Source: Phocaeicola plebeius DSM 17135
GTDB taxonomy: Bacteria > Bacteroidota > Bacteroidia > Bacteroidales > Bacteroidaceae
Direction of reading: 5' to 3'
Assembly: GCF_000187895.1 (NCBI RefSeq)
Contig: NZ_DS990118.1
Location: 221,258 to 285,257 of the forward strand
DNA: 64,000 nucleotides
Under the pieces are notes generated by a model that saw only the letters and a program-made list of their open reading frames with translations, had not been told where the DNA came from and did no database searches. Numbering within the stretch: position 1 is the stretch's first letter; each line of letters opens with the position of its first letter. Shown here in pieces: positions 44,269 through 53,168 of this stretch. The translations under genes were made by a program, and so were the position numbers.

Positions 44269-45279
44269 ATGGATTTAATCAGTGAAATCGTTGAACGCGC
44301 TAAAGCAAACAAACAGCGCATCGTGCTTCCGGAAGGAACAGAAGAACGTACTTTGAAAGCTGCCAATCAGATATTGACAGACGGTGTAGCAGACCTTATT
44401 TTGTTGGGTAACCCCGATGAAATCATGAACCTGGCCAAAGAATGGGGATTGGGTAATATCCACAAAGCTACCATCATTGACCCAGAAAACAATCCTAAAC
44501 AAGAAGAATATGCACAGCTGCTGTGCGAACTTCGTAAGAAAAAAGGAATGACCATCGAAGAAGCTCGCAAACTTGTGCTGAATCCTTTGTACTTGGGCTG
44601 TCTGATTATCAAGGCTGGCGACGCAGACGGACAATTGGCAGGTGCACGCAATACAACCGGTGATGTACTTCGTCCTGCATTGCAGATTATCAAGACTGCT
44701 CCGGGCATCACTTGCGTTTCAGGTGCTATGCTGATGCTGACACACGCTCCTGAATGCGGAGACAACGGTGTATTGGTAATGGGCGACGTAGCTGTAACTC
44801 CTGTACCTGATGCCAACCAGCTGGCACAAATCGCTATCTGTACTGCTCAGACTGCAAAAGCAGTGGCAGGCATCGACCCGCGTGTAGCTATGCTGAGCTT
44901 CTCTACCAAAGGTTCTGCAAAACACGAAGTAGTAGACAAAGTGGTAGAAGCATTGAAAATTGCAAAAGAATTAGACCCGACATTGAAGATTGACGGTGAA
45001 CTGCAGGCAGATGCTGCACTGGTTCCAAGAGTAGGTGCAAGCAAAGCTCCGGGTTCTGAAATCGCCGGAAAAGCCAACGTATTGGTTGTACCTTGCCTGG
45101 AAGTAGGAAACATCTCTTACAAGCTGGTTGAACGTCTGGGCCACGCTACTGCCGTAGGACCTATCCTGCAGGGTATCGCTCGTCCGGTAAACGACTTGTC
45201 ACGCGGATGTAGCATCGACGACGTATACAAGATGATTGCCATCACTGCCAATCAGGCTATCGCTGCCAAGGCACAGTAA
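44269..45279 (+). CDS. pta: Phosphate acetyltransferase
   Basis: A 336-residue short-form Pta: moves acetyl between CoA and phosphate. Visible: RIVLPEGTEERTLKAANQIL, DADGQLAGARNTTGDVLRPA, FSTKGSAKHE and KANVLVVPCLEVGNISYKL. With ackA it makes ATP and acetate from acetyl-CoA. A hairpin separates the two genes. Confidence 0.95.
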   Translation: MDLISEIVERAKANKQRIVLPEGTEERTLKAANQILTDGVADLILLGNPDEIMNLAKEWGLGNIHKATIIDPENNPKQEEYAQLLCELRKKKGMTIEEARKLVLNPLYLGCLIIKAGDADGQLAGARNTTGDVLRPALQIIKTAPGITCVSGAMLMLTHAPECGDNGVLVMGDVAVTPVPDANQLAQIAICTAQTAKAVAGIDPRVAMLSFSTKGSAKHEVVDKVVEALKIAKELDPTLKIDGELQADAALVPRVGASKAPGSEIAGKANVLVVPCLEVGNISYKLVERLGHATAVGPILQGIARPVNDLSRGCSIDDVYKMIAITANQAIAAKAQ

Positions 45280-45305
45280 TCATCCGACTCCGATAATTTA
45301 TTTCC

Positions 45306-45341
45306 ATAATGCCACTCACTTTTCTTGCAGAGTGGCATTAT
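45306..45341 (+). terminator. Hairpin between pta and ackA
   Basis: A perfect 12-bp stem (ATAATGCCACTC with GAGTGGCATTAT) and 12-base loop, followed by only AGTTTTCC. It looks like a weak terminator or an RNA-processing hairpin that sets the pta to ackA ratio. Confidence 0.6.
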
Positions 45342-45376
45342 AGTTTTCCTCATTACAAAAAACTATTTAATAAGAT

Positions 45377-46576
45377 ATGAAAGTATTAGTACTCAACTGC
45401 GGTAGTTCTTCAATCAAATACAAATTGTTTGAAATGACTACAAAAGAAGTCCTCGCTCAAGGAGGTATTGAAAAAATCGGTCTTCCGGGTTCTTTCCTGA
45501 AACTGACTTTGCCTAACGGTGAAAAGAAAGTGATTGAAAAAGACGTACCTGAACATACTACTGGTGTACAGTTCATTTTCGATACTTTGACCAATGCTGA
45601 ATATGGAGCAGTAAGCAACCTGCACGAAATCAAAGCAGTAGGTCACCGTGTATTGCACGGAGGAACCAAGTTCAGCGGTTCCGTACTGATTGACGATGCC
45701 GTAATTGCAGCTGTAGAAGAATGCTGCGACCTGGGCCCGCTTCACAACCCAGCCAACCTGAAAGGTATCTATGCCGTACAGAAACTTCTGCCGGAAGTAC
45801 CGCAGGTAGCCGTTTTCGATACTGCATTCCACCAGACTATGCCGGACTACGCTTACCTGTATCCGATACCTTATTCATATTTCGAAAAATATGGTATCCG
45901 CCGCTACGGTTTCCACGGAACTTCTCACCGCTACGTATCAAAGCGTGTATGTGAATTCCTGAACATCCCGCAGGAAGGCAGCCGTATCATTACTTGCCAC
46001 ATCGGTAACGGTGGTTCAATCGCAGCCGTAAAAGACGGAAAATGTATCGATACAACCATGGGACTTACTCCGCTGGAAGGCTTGATGATGGGAACTCGCT
46101 GCGGTGATATCGACGGTGGTGCCATCACTTACATCATGAAGAAAGAAGGCCTGACTCCAGACGAAATGTCTACCTTGCTGAACAAGAAGAGTGGTGTACT
46201 GGGTATGTTCGAAAAATCAAGCGACATGCGCGAGCTGGAAGATGCAGTAGCCAGAGGTGAAGAACGTGCTATCCTGACAGAAAATATGTATTTCTACCGC
46301 ATTACTAAATACATTGGCGCATACGCTGCTGCCATGGGAGGCGTTGATGTAATCCTGTTCACTGGTGGTGTAGGCGAAAATCAGGCTACAGCGCGTGCAG
46401 GTGTCTGCAAGACATTGGGCTTCCTGGGTGTAGAAATCGACCCGGAAAGAAATAAAGTACGTAGCAAAGAAGCCATCATTTCTACTGACAATTCAAAAGT
46501 AAAAGTTGTGGTTATTCCTACAGACGAAGAATTAATGATTGCTACTGATACTACAGAAATCCTGAACAACAAATAA
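45377..46576 (+). CDS. ackA: Acetate kinase
   Basis: A 399-residue enzyme transferring phosphate from acetyl phosphate to ADP. Visible: MKVLVLNCGSSSIKYKLFEM at the N-terminus, VGHRVLHGG, VFDTAFHQTMP, YGFHGTSHRYVS and LFTGGVGENQATAR. Normal length. It follows pta. Confidence 0.96.
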   Translation: MKVLVLNCGSSSIKYKLFEMTTKEVLAQGGIEKIGLPGSFLKLTLPNGEKKVIEKDVPEHTTGVQFIFDTLTNAEYGAVSNLHEIKAVGHRVLHGGTKFSGSVLIDDAVIAAVEECCDLGPLHNPANLKGIYAVQKLLPEVPQVAVFDTAFHQTMPDYAYLYPIPYSYFEKYGIRRYGFHGTSHRYVSKRVCEFLNIPQEGSRIITCHIGNGGSIAAVKDGKCIDTTMGLTPLEGLMMGTRCGDIDGGAITYIMKKEGLTPDEMSTLLNKKSGVLGMFEKSSDMRELEDAVARGEERAILTENMYFYRITKYIGAYAAAMGGVDVILFTGGVGENQATARAGVCKTLGFLGVEIDPERNKVRSKEAIISTDNSKVKVVVIPTDEELMIATDTTEILNNK

Positions 46577-46601
46577 TCGCAGGAATCCTAAAAGAGTTAA
46601 A

Positions 46602-46690
46602 AGAGGATACCTCCTGAAAAGGAATTCACTATCTTTGCGCAAGAAACAAAGGCAAAGAAAGATTCCTTCAGGAAGTATCCTCTTTCTTTT
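46602..46690 (+). promoter_or_regulatory. Long inverted repeat with -7 box in its loop
   Basis: Left arm 46602-46625 and right arm 46662-46683 pair over about 21 bp with one mismatch and a 2-base bulge; T-rich sequence (TTTCTTTTT) follows. The loop holds TATCTTTG (46630-46637), a -7 match. It may end ackA transcription and also regulate the sugar kinase start. Confidence 0.5.
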
Positions 46691-46729
46691 TGCCCACGTA
46701 TTCTAACTATAAACGAAAAACCTTCTATT

Positions 46730-47770
46730 ATGAGCAAAAAGATTGTAACATTTGGAGAAATCATGCTCCGTCTTACCACTCCCGATAACTTGCGCATCCA
46801 GCAAAGCCATGACTTTCTGGTTAATTATGGAGGAAGCGAAGCTAACGTAGCCATTTCCATTGCCAACTTTGGCGGAGAGGTAGAATATATAACCCGATTA
46901 CCGGACAATGCGCTGGGAGAGACTTGTATCGCAGAACTCCGTTCTCACAATATCGGAACCAAACACATTCTTTTCGGCGGACACCGCTTAGGAACCTATT
47001 ATATGGAGAAAGCAGCCGCTATGCGTAACTCCAACGTCATATACGACCGCGAGAATTCCTCGTTCTCTGAGCTGAAACCTGGAATGATTAACTGGCGCGA
47101 AATTTTCAAAGACGCATCCATCTTCCACTGGTCGGGTATTGATGCCGCACTGACTCCCGGATTGGCTGAAGTGTGCAAGGAAGCTATTGACATAGCCAAG
47201 GAAATGGGACTGACTATCTCATACGACATCAACTACCGGAAAAACTTGTGGAACTATGGAAAAACAGCTCAAGAAGTATTACGTCCGCTCATGACCAGCA
47301 GTGACATCATGTTTGGAAGTGAAGGTGAATACGCTCTTGTCACCGGAGTTCCGGCTCCTGGCTTCAAGGCCACCCGAAGCGGTGAAAAATACGATACTGC
47401 AGCGTATGAGAAGTTCTGTAAGGAAATCAGCCAGCAGATTCCAAACTGCAAATACATCTATATTGCCCTGCGCAATGTGATGAGTTCAGAACACCACACA
47501 TTTGCAGGAGTGCTTTATGCACAAGGAGAAATGAAATACACTCGTGTGTTCGACATCGACAATGTGATTGACTGCGTGGGAGTAGGCGATGCATTCTGCG
47601 GTGCCATGCTTTATGCACAGAACGCATACGAGGACAACCAGAAACGTGTGGATTTCTCTACGGCTGCTTCCGTACTGAAGAATACAATTGCCGGCGACTA
47701 TAACATGGTGAAAGTATCTGAAGTAGAAGGACTGCTCGCTCGTCAGGAAAGTGGGGAGGTTGCTCGATAA
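46730..47770 (+). CDS. PfkB-family sugar kinase, probably 2-keto-3-deoxygluconate kinase
   Basis: A 346-residue ribokinase-fold enzyme: KIVTFGEIMLRLTTPD, VNYGGSEANVAISIANFGG at the sugar site and CVGVGDAFCGAML with the catalytic aspartate near the C-terminus. The closest family by pattern is KDG kinase, which acts after uronate breakdown. The uronate link would fit the GH88-containing locus downstream, but the two are not in one operon. Confidence 0.85.
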   Translation: MSKKIVTFGEIMLRLTTPDNLRIQQSHDFLVNYGGSEANVAISIANFGGEVEYITRLPDNALGETCIAELRSHNIGTKHILFGGHRLGTYYMEKAAAMRNSNVIYDRENSSFSELKPGMINWREIFKDASIFHWSGIDAALTPGLAEVCKEAIDIAKEMGLTISYDINYRKNLWNYGKTAQEVLRPLMTSSDIMFGSEGEYALVTGVPAPGFKATRSGEKYDTAAYEKFCKEISQQIPNCKYIYIALRNVMSSEHHTFAGVLYAQGEMKYTRVFDIDNVIDCVGVGDAFCGAMLYAQNAYEDNQKRVDFSTAASVLKNTIAGDYNMVKVSEVEGLLARQESGEVAR

Positions 47771-47793
47771 ACAACCATACAAACTCTTATAAA

Positions 47794-47840
47794 AATTCAG
47801 GCGCTGAAGAGAATGTACGTTCTTCCTCAGCGCCTGAATT
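47794..47840. terminator. Bidirectional terminator
   Basis: A perfect 14-bp stem (AATTCAGGCGCTGA with TCAGCGCCTGAATT) flanked by A-rich and T-rich runs, between the convergent sugar kinase and lpxH genes. Confidence 0.85.
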
Positions 47841-47864
47841 ATTTCTTATCCTTTTCAAACAGTA

Positions 47865-48638
47865 TCACACCGAAGTCTCTCCTTCAATATACTGTTCCAG
47901 GAACATATTTTCTCCATCGAAAACCGCATACGAAAATTCAGTAATCCAGTCGCCCAGAATCATCATACGCGATGTACGGCTTAACATCAAATCCAGCATA
48001 ATGTGACGATGCCCGTAGATAAAGTAATTAATGTCCGGATGGCTCTTTAAATACTCTTTTGAGAATAGTACCAGCGGTTCCTTATCCTCTCCCATATAAT
48101 CAGGCTCACGTCCACCCTCCCTTTTCAGGCGACTGTGTTTGGCCCACTCCAGTCCAAACTCTACGCTCCATCGCGGATGAAGCATCGAAAATAAGCGCTG
48201 CAAAGTCTTGCTGTGAAACATTGTGCGCAACAACTTGAATTTAGGATCATTATCGCCCAATCCGTCACCGTGCCCTAAGAAAAACTCTTTCCCGTAAATC
48301 TCACAGGTCAACGGCTCACGGTGCAGGATGACGCCACACTCCTTTTCCAGATAGTCTCCGCACCAGATATCATGGTTACCGATAAAAAAATGTACTTCCA
48401 CTCCCAAATCGGTCAGTTCCGAGATTTTCCCCAAAAAGCGGGTATAACCCTTGGGGACCACCAGCTTGAACTCATACCAGAAATCGAACATGTCGCCCAA
48501 CAAGTAGACGGCTGCTGCCCGATGCTTGATACTGTCCAAGAAATTCACTAGCCTGCGCTCTTGCGTACGCCCGTGTGCAATGGCCCTCGAACCCAAGTGC
48601 GCATCCGAAAGGAAATATACATTCTTCATCGCATCCAT
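47865..48638 (-). CDS. lpxH: UDP-2,3-diacylglucosamine diphosphatase
   Basis: A 257-residue calcineurin-like phosphoesterase making lipid X in lipid A synthesis. Visible: FLSDAHLG, LLGDMFDFWYEFK, FIGNHDIWCGDYL, EFFLGHGDGLGD and FIYGHRHIM, the five metal-binding motifs. Start at ATG 48638 or 48629. Confidence 0.92.
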   Translation of the reverse strand: MDAMKNVYFLSDAHLGSRAIAHGRTQERRLVNFLDSIKHRAAAVYLLGDMFDFWYEFKLVVPKGYTRFLGKISELTDLGVEVHFFIGNHDIWCGDYLEKECGVILHREPLTCEIYGKEFFLGHGDGLGDNDPKFKLLRTMFHSKTLQRLFSMLHPRWSVEFGLEWAKHSRLKREGGREPDYMGEDKEPLVLFSKEYLKSHPDINYFIYGHRHIMLDLMLSRTSRMMILGDWITEFSYAVFDGENMFLEQYIEGETSV

Positions 48639-48648
48639 AAGCCTTTTC

Positions 48649-48969
48649 TTACAAAAATCCTAATTCCAGTTTTGCCTCCTCTGTCATCATATCCTTGTCC
48701 CATTCCGGTTCAAAGACCAGATTGACCGTAGCGGCAGTCACTCCTTCCACCGATTCTACTTTCTGACGCACATCTTCCATAATGAAATCAGCAGCCGGAC
48801 AGTTTGGAGCAGTCAAAGTCATGTCGATGGTCAATTCTCCGTTTTCCTGAAGGTCTATCTTATAAATCAAGCCCAGGTCGTACACGTTTACCGGTATTTC
48901 CGGATCGTACACGGTCTTCAACATATCTATGATTTTTTCCTCAATCTTCAACTTCGTTTCGTTGTCCAT
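48649..48969 (-). CDS. MIP18-family (DUF59) protein, SufT-like
   Basis: A 106-residue protein from ATG 48969: TVYDPEIPVNVYDLGLIYKI, MTLTAPNCPAADFI and EGVTAATVNLVFEP. The family helps insert iron-sulfur clusters. A -7 box (TAAGTTTG, 49009-49002) lies upstream. The longer reading to 49071 overlaps radC and looks false. Confidence 0.88.
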   Translation of the reverse strand: MDNETKLKIEEKIIDMLKTVYDPEIPVNVYDLGLIYKIDLQENGELTIDMTLTAPNCPAADFIMEDVRQKVESVEGVTAATVNLVFEPEWDKDMMTEEAKLELGFL

Positions 48970-49001
48970 AATCTTTAATCTTTCAATCTTTATTCTTTCC
49001 G

Positions 49002-49009
49002 CAAACTTA
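49002..49009 (-). promoter_or_regulatory. -7 box for the MIP18-family gene
   Basis: TAAGTTTG on the minus strand, matching TAnnTTTG, 33 bp before the ATG at 48969. Confidence 0.45.
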
Positions 49010-49054
49010 GGGAAAAATCTCCATTTTTTCACCTTCGGCCGATAAAAAAAGAGA

Positions 49055-49744
49055 TTAAAGGCGCCCTTCATCCCCGTAACTGTAATAATCGCCGTCCGAA
49101 ACTACCACATGATCCAGCAGACGAATGTTCATAGTACGTGCTGCCTCCAGCAACGCATGAGTCAGACGATCGTCATCCTGACTAGGACGAATGTTTCCCG
49201 AGGGATGGTTATGACAAAGAATCATGGAAGTGGCCCGTTTCAAGAGTGCCTCACGCAAAATACAACGCACATCAACCTGTGTGGAGGCCAGTCCTCCCCG
49301 ACTGATTTTGACTGTATCAATCACTTTTGCAGCCTGATTCAGCAACATCACCCAGCATTCTTCTACCGGCAAGTCGCACATCAGGGGATGAAAAAAGGCA
49401 TACACATCTTGTGAGCTGGTAATTTTCTTCCGCTCAGACGGTTCCTCCTCTCTTCTGCGCTTCCCTAGTTCAGAAGCAGCCAAAATGGTCACGGCCTTTG
49501 CCGGACCAATTCCTTTATAGCGACAAAGGTCGTCTACTGTATATTTTCCCAATTCGCTCAAACGGTTGTGACAATCATCCAGTACCTTCCGCATCAGTTC
49601 TACCGCCGTCTCTTCTGTATTGCCGGAACCTATCAGGATGGCCAGCAACTCTGCATTGCTTAAAGCTGCCGGACCGTGCAGCATCATTTTCTCCCGCGGA
49701 CGGTCTTCTTCCGCCCACTGGGTAATATTCAGTTTTTCGTTCAT
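49055..49744 (-). CDS. radC: RadC-family JAB/MPN protein
   Basis: A 229-residue protein. N-terminal helix-hairpin-helix (LGKYTVDDLCRYKGIGPAKA) and C-terminal MPN+ metalloprotease-like motif LCHNHPSGNIRPSQDDD with the EALLKRA helix. The role in repair is uncertain despite the name. Start at 49744. Confidence 0.92.
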   Translation of the reverse strand: MNEKLNITQWAEEDRPREKMMLHGPAALSNAELLAILIGSGNTEETAVELMRKVLDDCHNRLSELGKYTVDDLCRYKGIGPAKAVTILAASELGKRRREEEPSERKKITSSQDVYAFFHPLMCDLPVEECWVMLLNQAAKVIDTVKISRGGLASTQVDVRCILREALLKRATSMILCHNHPSGNIRPSQDDDRLTHALLEAARTMNIRLLDHVVVSDGDYYSYGDEGRL

Positions 49745-49804
49745 GTATCAATTTTTATCTTAAAATACCGACGAACTACCGACCCCCCTATTGAGAGCAA
49801 CTTC

Positions 49805-50800
49805 TTATTTATAGAACGTTTTTTCGAAAGCAGAGAAAGACTTTCCACCACATACACAACGCCTCCACCACGCCCGCAAAAAGCCGGAACCGTAGCCCGT
49901 CAATTGTATAAACGCAGCAATAACAGAAAGTCCACCGATTTTTACACTTTTATTGCAAATAGAAGCATCCATAAAAATAATAATGGCAAACAAAGCCAGC
50001 AAGAGCAGGCTCCACGGACAGATAAAAGCAGCCAGCAATACCAGCACAACGCCTACCGTAAATACAGCAGGAAGCAAATGTACCACCTTCAAAGATTCAG
50101 GGTATTTCTTATACAAATCAATGCGTGCGATACCGGAATTGTGCACTTGCTTGAAGAATTTTTTCAAATCTGTACGACGTTTATGCCATACCCAGGCTTC
50201 CGGGAACAAACGACAACGGTAACCTCCCTTAAAGATACGGATACTGAAATCAATGTCTTCGCCAAAACGCATGGCAGAGAATCCTCCCAATGCTTTGTAC
50301 ACCTCGGCACGGACCCCCATATTGAAACTACGGGGATAGAATTTATCCATTTTCTTCTTGCCGCCTCGTATACCTCCAGTGGTAAAGAAAGAAGTCATGG
50401 CATAATTAATGGCCTTCTGTACATCCGAAAAAGAATCATGGGCACGATCAGGACCTCCAAACGCATCTGCCGGTTCCCGCTGGAGTTCTGCCTCCACCGC
50501 AGCCAGATAGGTTTCGGGCAGGATACAATCAGAATCCAGAATCAGCAGATACTCTCCGCGACTGCGCTCTGCCGCATAGTTGCGTGTTTGTCCGGGTCCC
50601 GAATTCGGTTTCTCAAAATAGTGCACATCCAACGCTTCTGCATACTTGTCCACCACCTGCTTGCATGGAATGGCAGAACCGTCTTCCACGACCACCACTT
50701 CAAAGTTTCGATATGTCTGACTGCACAGACTCTGCAACAACTCATCCACTTCATCCGGGCGGTTGTACACCGGAATCACCACAGAATACTTCGGATTCAT
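49805..50800 (-). CDS. Family 2 glycosyltransferase with membrane tail
   Basis: A 331-residue protein: KYSVVIPVYNRPDEVDELL, NSGPGQTRNYAA, LILDSDCILPE (DxD) and RFGEDIDFSIRI (the ED base). Two or three C-terminal membrane segments follow from about residue 245. It adds a sugar to an unknown acceptor at the membrane, likely for surface polysaccharide. Confidence 0.9.
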   Translation of the reverse strand: MNPKYSVVIPVYNRPDEVDELLQSLCSQTYRNFEVVVVEDGSAIPCKQVVDKYAEALDVHYFEKPNSGPGQTRNYAAERSRGEYLLILDSDCILPETYLAAVEAELQREPADAFGGPDRAHDSFSDVQKAINYAMTSFFTTGGIRGGKKKMDKFYPRSFNMGVRAEVYKALGGFSAMRFGEDIDFSIRIFKGGYRCRLFPEAWVWHKRRTDLKKFFKQVHNSGIARIDLYKKYPESLKVVHLLPAVFTVGVVLVLLAAFICPWSLLLLALFAIIIFMDASICNKSVKIGGLSVIAAFIQLTGYGSGFLRAWWRRCVCGGKSFSAFEKTFYK

Positions 50801-50813
50801 CTCTTATCCTCCT

Positions 50814-51293
50814 TTAATCTTTTTCAATTAATACTGTAGCATAGGCCGATATACCTTCCTCACGTCCGGTAAATCCTAATTTTTCCGTAGTGGTAGCCTT
50901 GATGGATACATCATCCACATCTACTTCCATCACCCGTGCCAGCACTTCCTGCATCTCCGGAATAAACTTTTTCAACTTCGGGCGTTCAGCACATACCGTG
51001 GCATCCACATTACCTACCCGATACCCTTTTCCGGCAATCAGTTTTACGGTCTTTTCCAGCAGAATCTTGCTGTCAATATTCTTGAAGTCAGCTGAATTGT
51101 CCGGAAAATGATAACCAATGTCGCGCATGTTGGCAGCTCCCAACAAGGCATCACAAATGGCATGAATCAACACATCGGCATCCGAGTGTCCCAGCAGACC
51201 CATTTCATGTTCCAGACGAATACCGCCCAGCCAAAGTTCACGCCCTGTTACTAACTTGTGCACGTCGAATCCAAATCCTACTCTTATCTTCAT
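50814..51293 (-). CDS. ispF: 2-C-methyl-D-erythritol 2,4-cyclodiphosphate synthase
   Basis: A 159-residue enzyme of the MEP isoprenoid pathway. Visible: VGFGFDVHKL, GLLGHSDADVLIHAICDALL (zinc histidines), IGYHFPDN and KATTTEKLGFTGREEGISA. Its start overlaps the next upstream gene by 4 bp. Confidence 0.96.
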   Translation of the reverse strand: MKIRVGFGFDVHKLVTGRELWLGGIRLEHEMGLLGHSDADVLIHAICDALLGAANMRDIGYHFPDNSADFKNIDSKILLEKTVKLIAGKGYRVGNVDATVCAERPKLKKFIPEMQEVLARVMEVDVDDVSIKATTTEKLGFTGREEGISAYATVLIEKD

Positions 51294-51907
51294 CGTATGT
51301 AAAAATCAAGAAGTTTTTCATTTTCCAAAAATCCCTCCAGGTGGTTACCTATCTGCACGGGACCTACTCCCACCGGTGTACCGGTGAACAACAAGTCACC
51401 GATTTTCAACGTGCAGAAACGGCTCACGTAAGCAATAATCTGGTCTACAGAAAATAACATATCAGCTGTATTGCCCTGTTGCACCGTCTTTCCGTCAATA
51501 TCCAGATGGAAATTCACCTTCTGTATGTCGCCCAGCTTTTCCACCGGAACCCAGTCACCGATGGCAGCCGAACTGTCAAATCCCTTGCACAGTTCCCAAG
51601 GCTTTCCTTCGGCACGGAACTTACGCTGCAAGTCACGGGCGGTAAAGTCGATACCTACCGTCACGGCATCGTAATAGCGATGAGCAAAACGTTCGGAAAT
51701 ATTTTTTCCCAGGCGGCAGATACGCACCACCATTTCCGTCTCGTAATCCACCTGTTCACAAAAGTCAGGAATAAAAAAAGGCTTGCTGTCTTTCAGCAAG
51801 GCAGAATCCGGTTTCATAAAAATAACCGGTTCCTGGGGCAAGGCTTCTCCTGCATGCAGTTCATGGCAATGCAGGCTATAGTTCATGCCTATAGCAATAA
51901 TTTTCAT
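51290..51907 (-). CDS. Fumarylacetoacetate hydrolase-family protein
   Basis: A 205-residue protein: EPVIFMKPDSAL, DYETEMVVRI (metal-binding ExE), VGIDFTARDLQ, KGFDSSAAIGDWV and FTGTPVGVGPVQ. Family members hydrolyse or decarboxylate keto acids; the substrate here is unknown. Overlaps ispF by 4 bp and follows rex by 4 bp. Confidence 0.9.
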   Translation of the reverse strand: MKIIAIGMNYSLHCHELHAGEALPQEPVIFMKPDSALLKDSKPFFIPDFCEQVDYETEMVVRICRLGKNISERFAHRYYDAVTVGIDFTARDLQRKFRAEGKPWELCKGFDSSAAIGDWVPVEKLGDIQKVNFHLDIDGKTVQQGNTADMLFSVDQIIAYVSRFCTLKIGDLLFTGTPVGVGPVQIGNHLEGFLENEKLLDFYIR

Positions 51908-51911
51908 GGAG

Positions 51912-52580
51912 TTATTTCTTTATAATTTCATTCAAACGGTTGAACATCACTGCCAGATGTGCATACAGTGACGTATTTTGCACGACAATCGTTTCCGGCA
52001 CACGGATACGGAAGGGGGTAAAGTTCCACACTGCCTGAATACCTCCGGCCACCATCTTGTCTGTAATATCCTGCGCAATATTGATAGGCACGGTCAACAC
52101 ACCGATTTTCACTCCGTCCTTTGCGCGTCGCTCTTCAAACTCATCGGTATGATAAATCGGAATTCCCTCTACGGTCGTCCCTACCAGATTCGGGTTAATG
52201 TCGAATGCTCCCACTATCTGCAGTCCGAAATGTGACAGACCGGAGTCTCTAAGCAAAGCTCCTCCCAGACTTCCTACACCAAACAGATACGCTTTATGCA
52301 GATTCGTAAAACCCAAGAAATCCTCCAGCACCCGGATTAGCAAGTCCACTTCATACCCCACCCTCGTGCGTCCGGAAATATCCACATACGACAAGTCTTT
52401 GGCTATCTGTGAGGCATCAATATTTATTTGTCTGGAAATCTGTGTAGAAGATACATACTTTTCCCCTTTCTCTTTCATCAGCTTTGCATTCGAAAGATAC
52501 CACGGGAGTCTGCGTAAAGTAGGCTCAGGAATCTTGTCCGTCATTTTACGACTTCGTACCGCCATTCGGAGTGTGTTCAA
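51912..52580 (-). CDS. rex: Redox-sensing repressor Rex
   Basis: A 222-residue repressor that senses NADH/NAD. Winged-helix DNA-binding half (EPTLRRLPWYLSNAKLM, QISRQINIDASQIAKDLSY) and a Rossmann half (YLFGVGSLGGALL). A start at 52565 or 52544 is also possible, since the first residues are not typical. A -7 box TAATTTTG lies at 52601-52594. Confidence 0.93.
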   Translation of the reverse strand: MNTLRMAVRSRKMTDKIPEPTLRRLPWYLSNAKLMKEKGEKYVSSTQISRQINIDASQIAKDLSYVDISGRTRVGYEVDLLIRVLEDFLGFTNLHKAYLFGVGSLGGALLRDSGLSHFGLQIVGAFDINPNLVGTTVEGIPIYHTDEFEERRAKDGVKIGVLTVPINIAQDITDKMVAGGIQAVWNFTPFRIRVPETIVVQNTSLYAHLAVMFNRLNEIIKK

Positions 52581-52593
52581 TTAATCAATAATG

Positions 52594-52653
52594 CAAAATT
52601 AAACTATTTCTTGTAAACCCTGAACACGATTCCTGAAAAATGTCATACCTTTG
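52594..52653. promoter_or_regulatory. Divergent rex / SUI1 promoter region
   Basis: TAATTTTG on the minus strand (52601-52594) for rex and TACCTTTG on the plus strand (52646-52653) for the SUI1 gene; -33 boxes are not clear. Confidence 0.5.
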
Positions 52654-52675
52654 AAGCAGATTAAATTAAATTCAC

Positions 52676-53014
52676 ATGAAAAAGAATGACTGGAAAGACC
52701 GCCTGAACATTGTATATTCCACCAACCCAGACTTCAGCTATCAGCTTGATGAGGAGGAAGAGCCGGCAACTGTCGACCCGAAACAACAGAAACTAAGGGT
52801 CAGTATTGAGAAAAAAGGACGAGGCGGAAAAACCGTCACCGTCATTACTGGTTTTATCGGCTCGGAAGATGATTTAAAAGAACTGGGAAGAATGCTCAAG
52901 ACCAAATGTGGTGTGGGTGGTGCCGTAAAAGACGGAGAAATTCTCATTCAGGGAGAGTTCAAACAACGCATTATCGACCTGCTGAAAGCAGAAGGATACA
53001 GCCAGACAAAATAG
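52676..53014 (+). CDS. SUI1/eIF1-family translation factor
   Basis: A 112-residue protein: acidic N-terminus, then LRVSIEKKGRGGKTVTVITG, DDLKELGRMLKTKCGVGGAV and GEILIQGEFKQRIIDLL, the SUI1 signature (YciH-like). It acts at translation initiation fidelity in relatives; its bacterial role is not settled. Confidence 0.9.
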   Translation: MKKNDWKDRLNIVYSTNPDFSYQLDEEEEPATVDPKQQKLRVSIEKKGRGGKTVTVITGFIGSEDDLKELGRMLKTKCGVGGAVKDGEILIQGEFKQRIIDLLKAEGYSQTK

Positions 53015-53020
53015 GCAGAT

Positions 53021-53152
53021 AAATCGTTTTTACACTTAAAGAAAAACGCCTTTACGTTTGAAACAAAACGTCAGAGAGTTTTAATCAAAACGTATTTGTG
53101 TTTAAAAGAAAACGTCCTTACGTTCTGTTGCAAACGTAAGGACGTTTTTTTA
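53021..53152 (+). repeat. Six degenerate 22-bp units
   Basis: AAAACG starts at 53043, 53065, 53087 and 53109, with CAAACG at 53131 and a weaker unit at 53021, an exact 22-bp period. Units read about AAAACGTCNTTACGTTTNAAA. The last two pair to form the terminator. No other example was seen in the window. Confidence 0.6.
53110..53152 (+). terminator. Terminator of the SUI1 gene
   Basis: A perfect 15-bp stem (53110-53124 with 53133-53147), 8-base loop and seven T. It is built from the last two 22-bp repeat units. Confidence 0.85.
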
Positions 53153-53168
53153 GTCCAATTTAAATTCC

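Noticed and set aside
49676..50839. 387-codon plus-strand frame
   Set aside because: It is opposite the family 2 glycosyltransferase gene and has no motif of its own.
53021..53152. Short regular repeats resembling a CRISPR array
   Set aside because: There are no unique spacers between conserved repeats, units are degenerate, and no cas genes are near.
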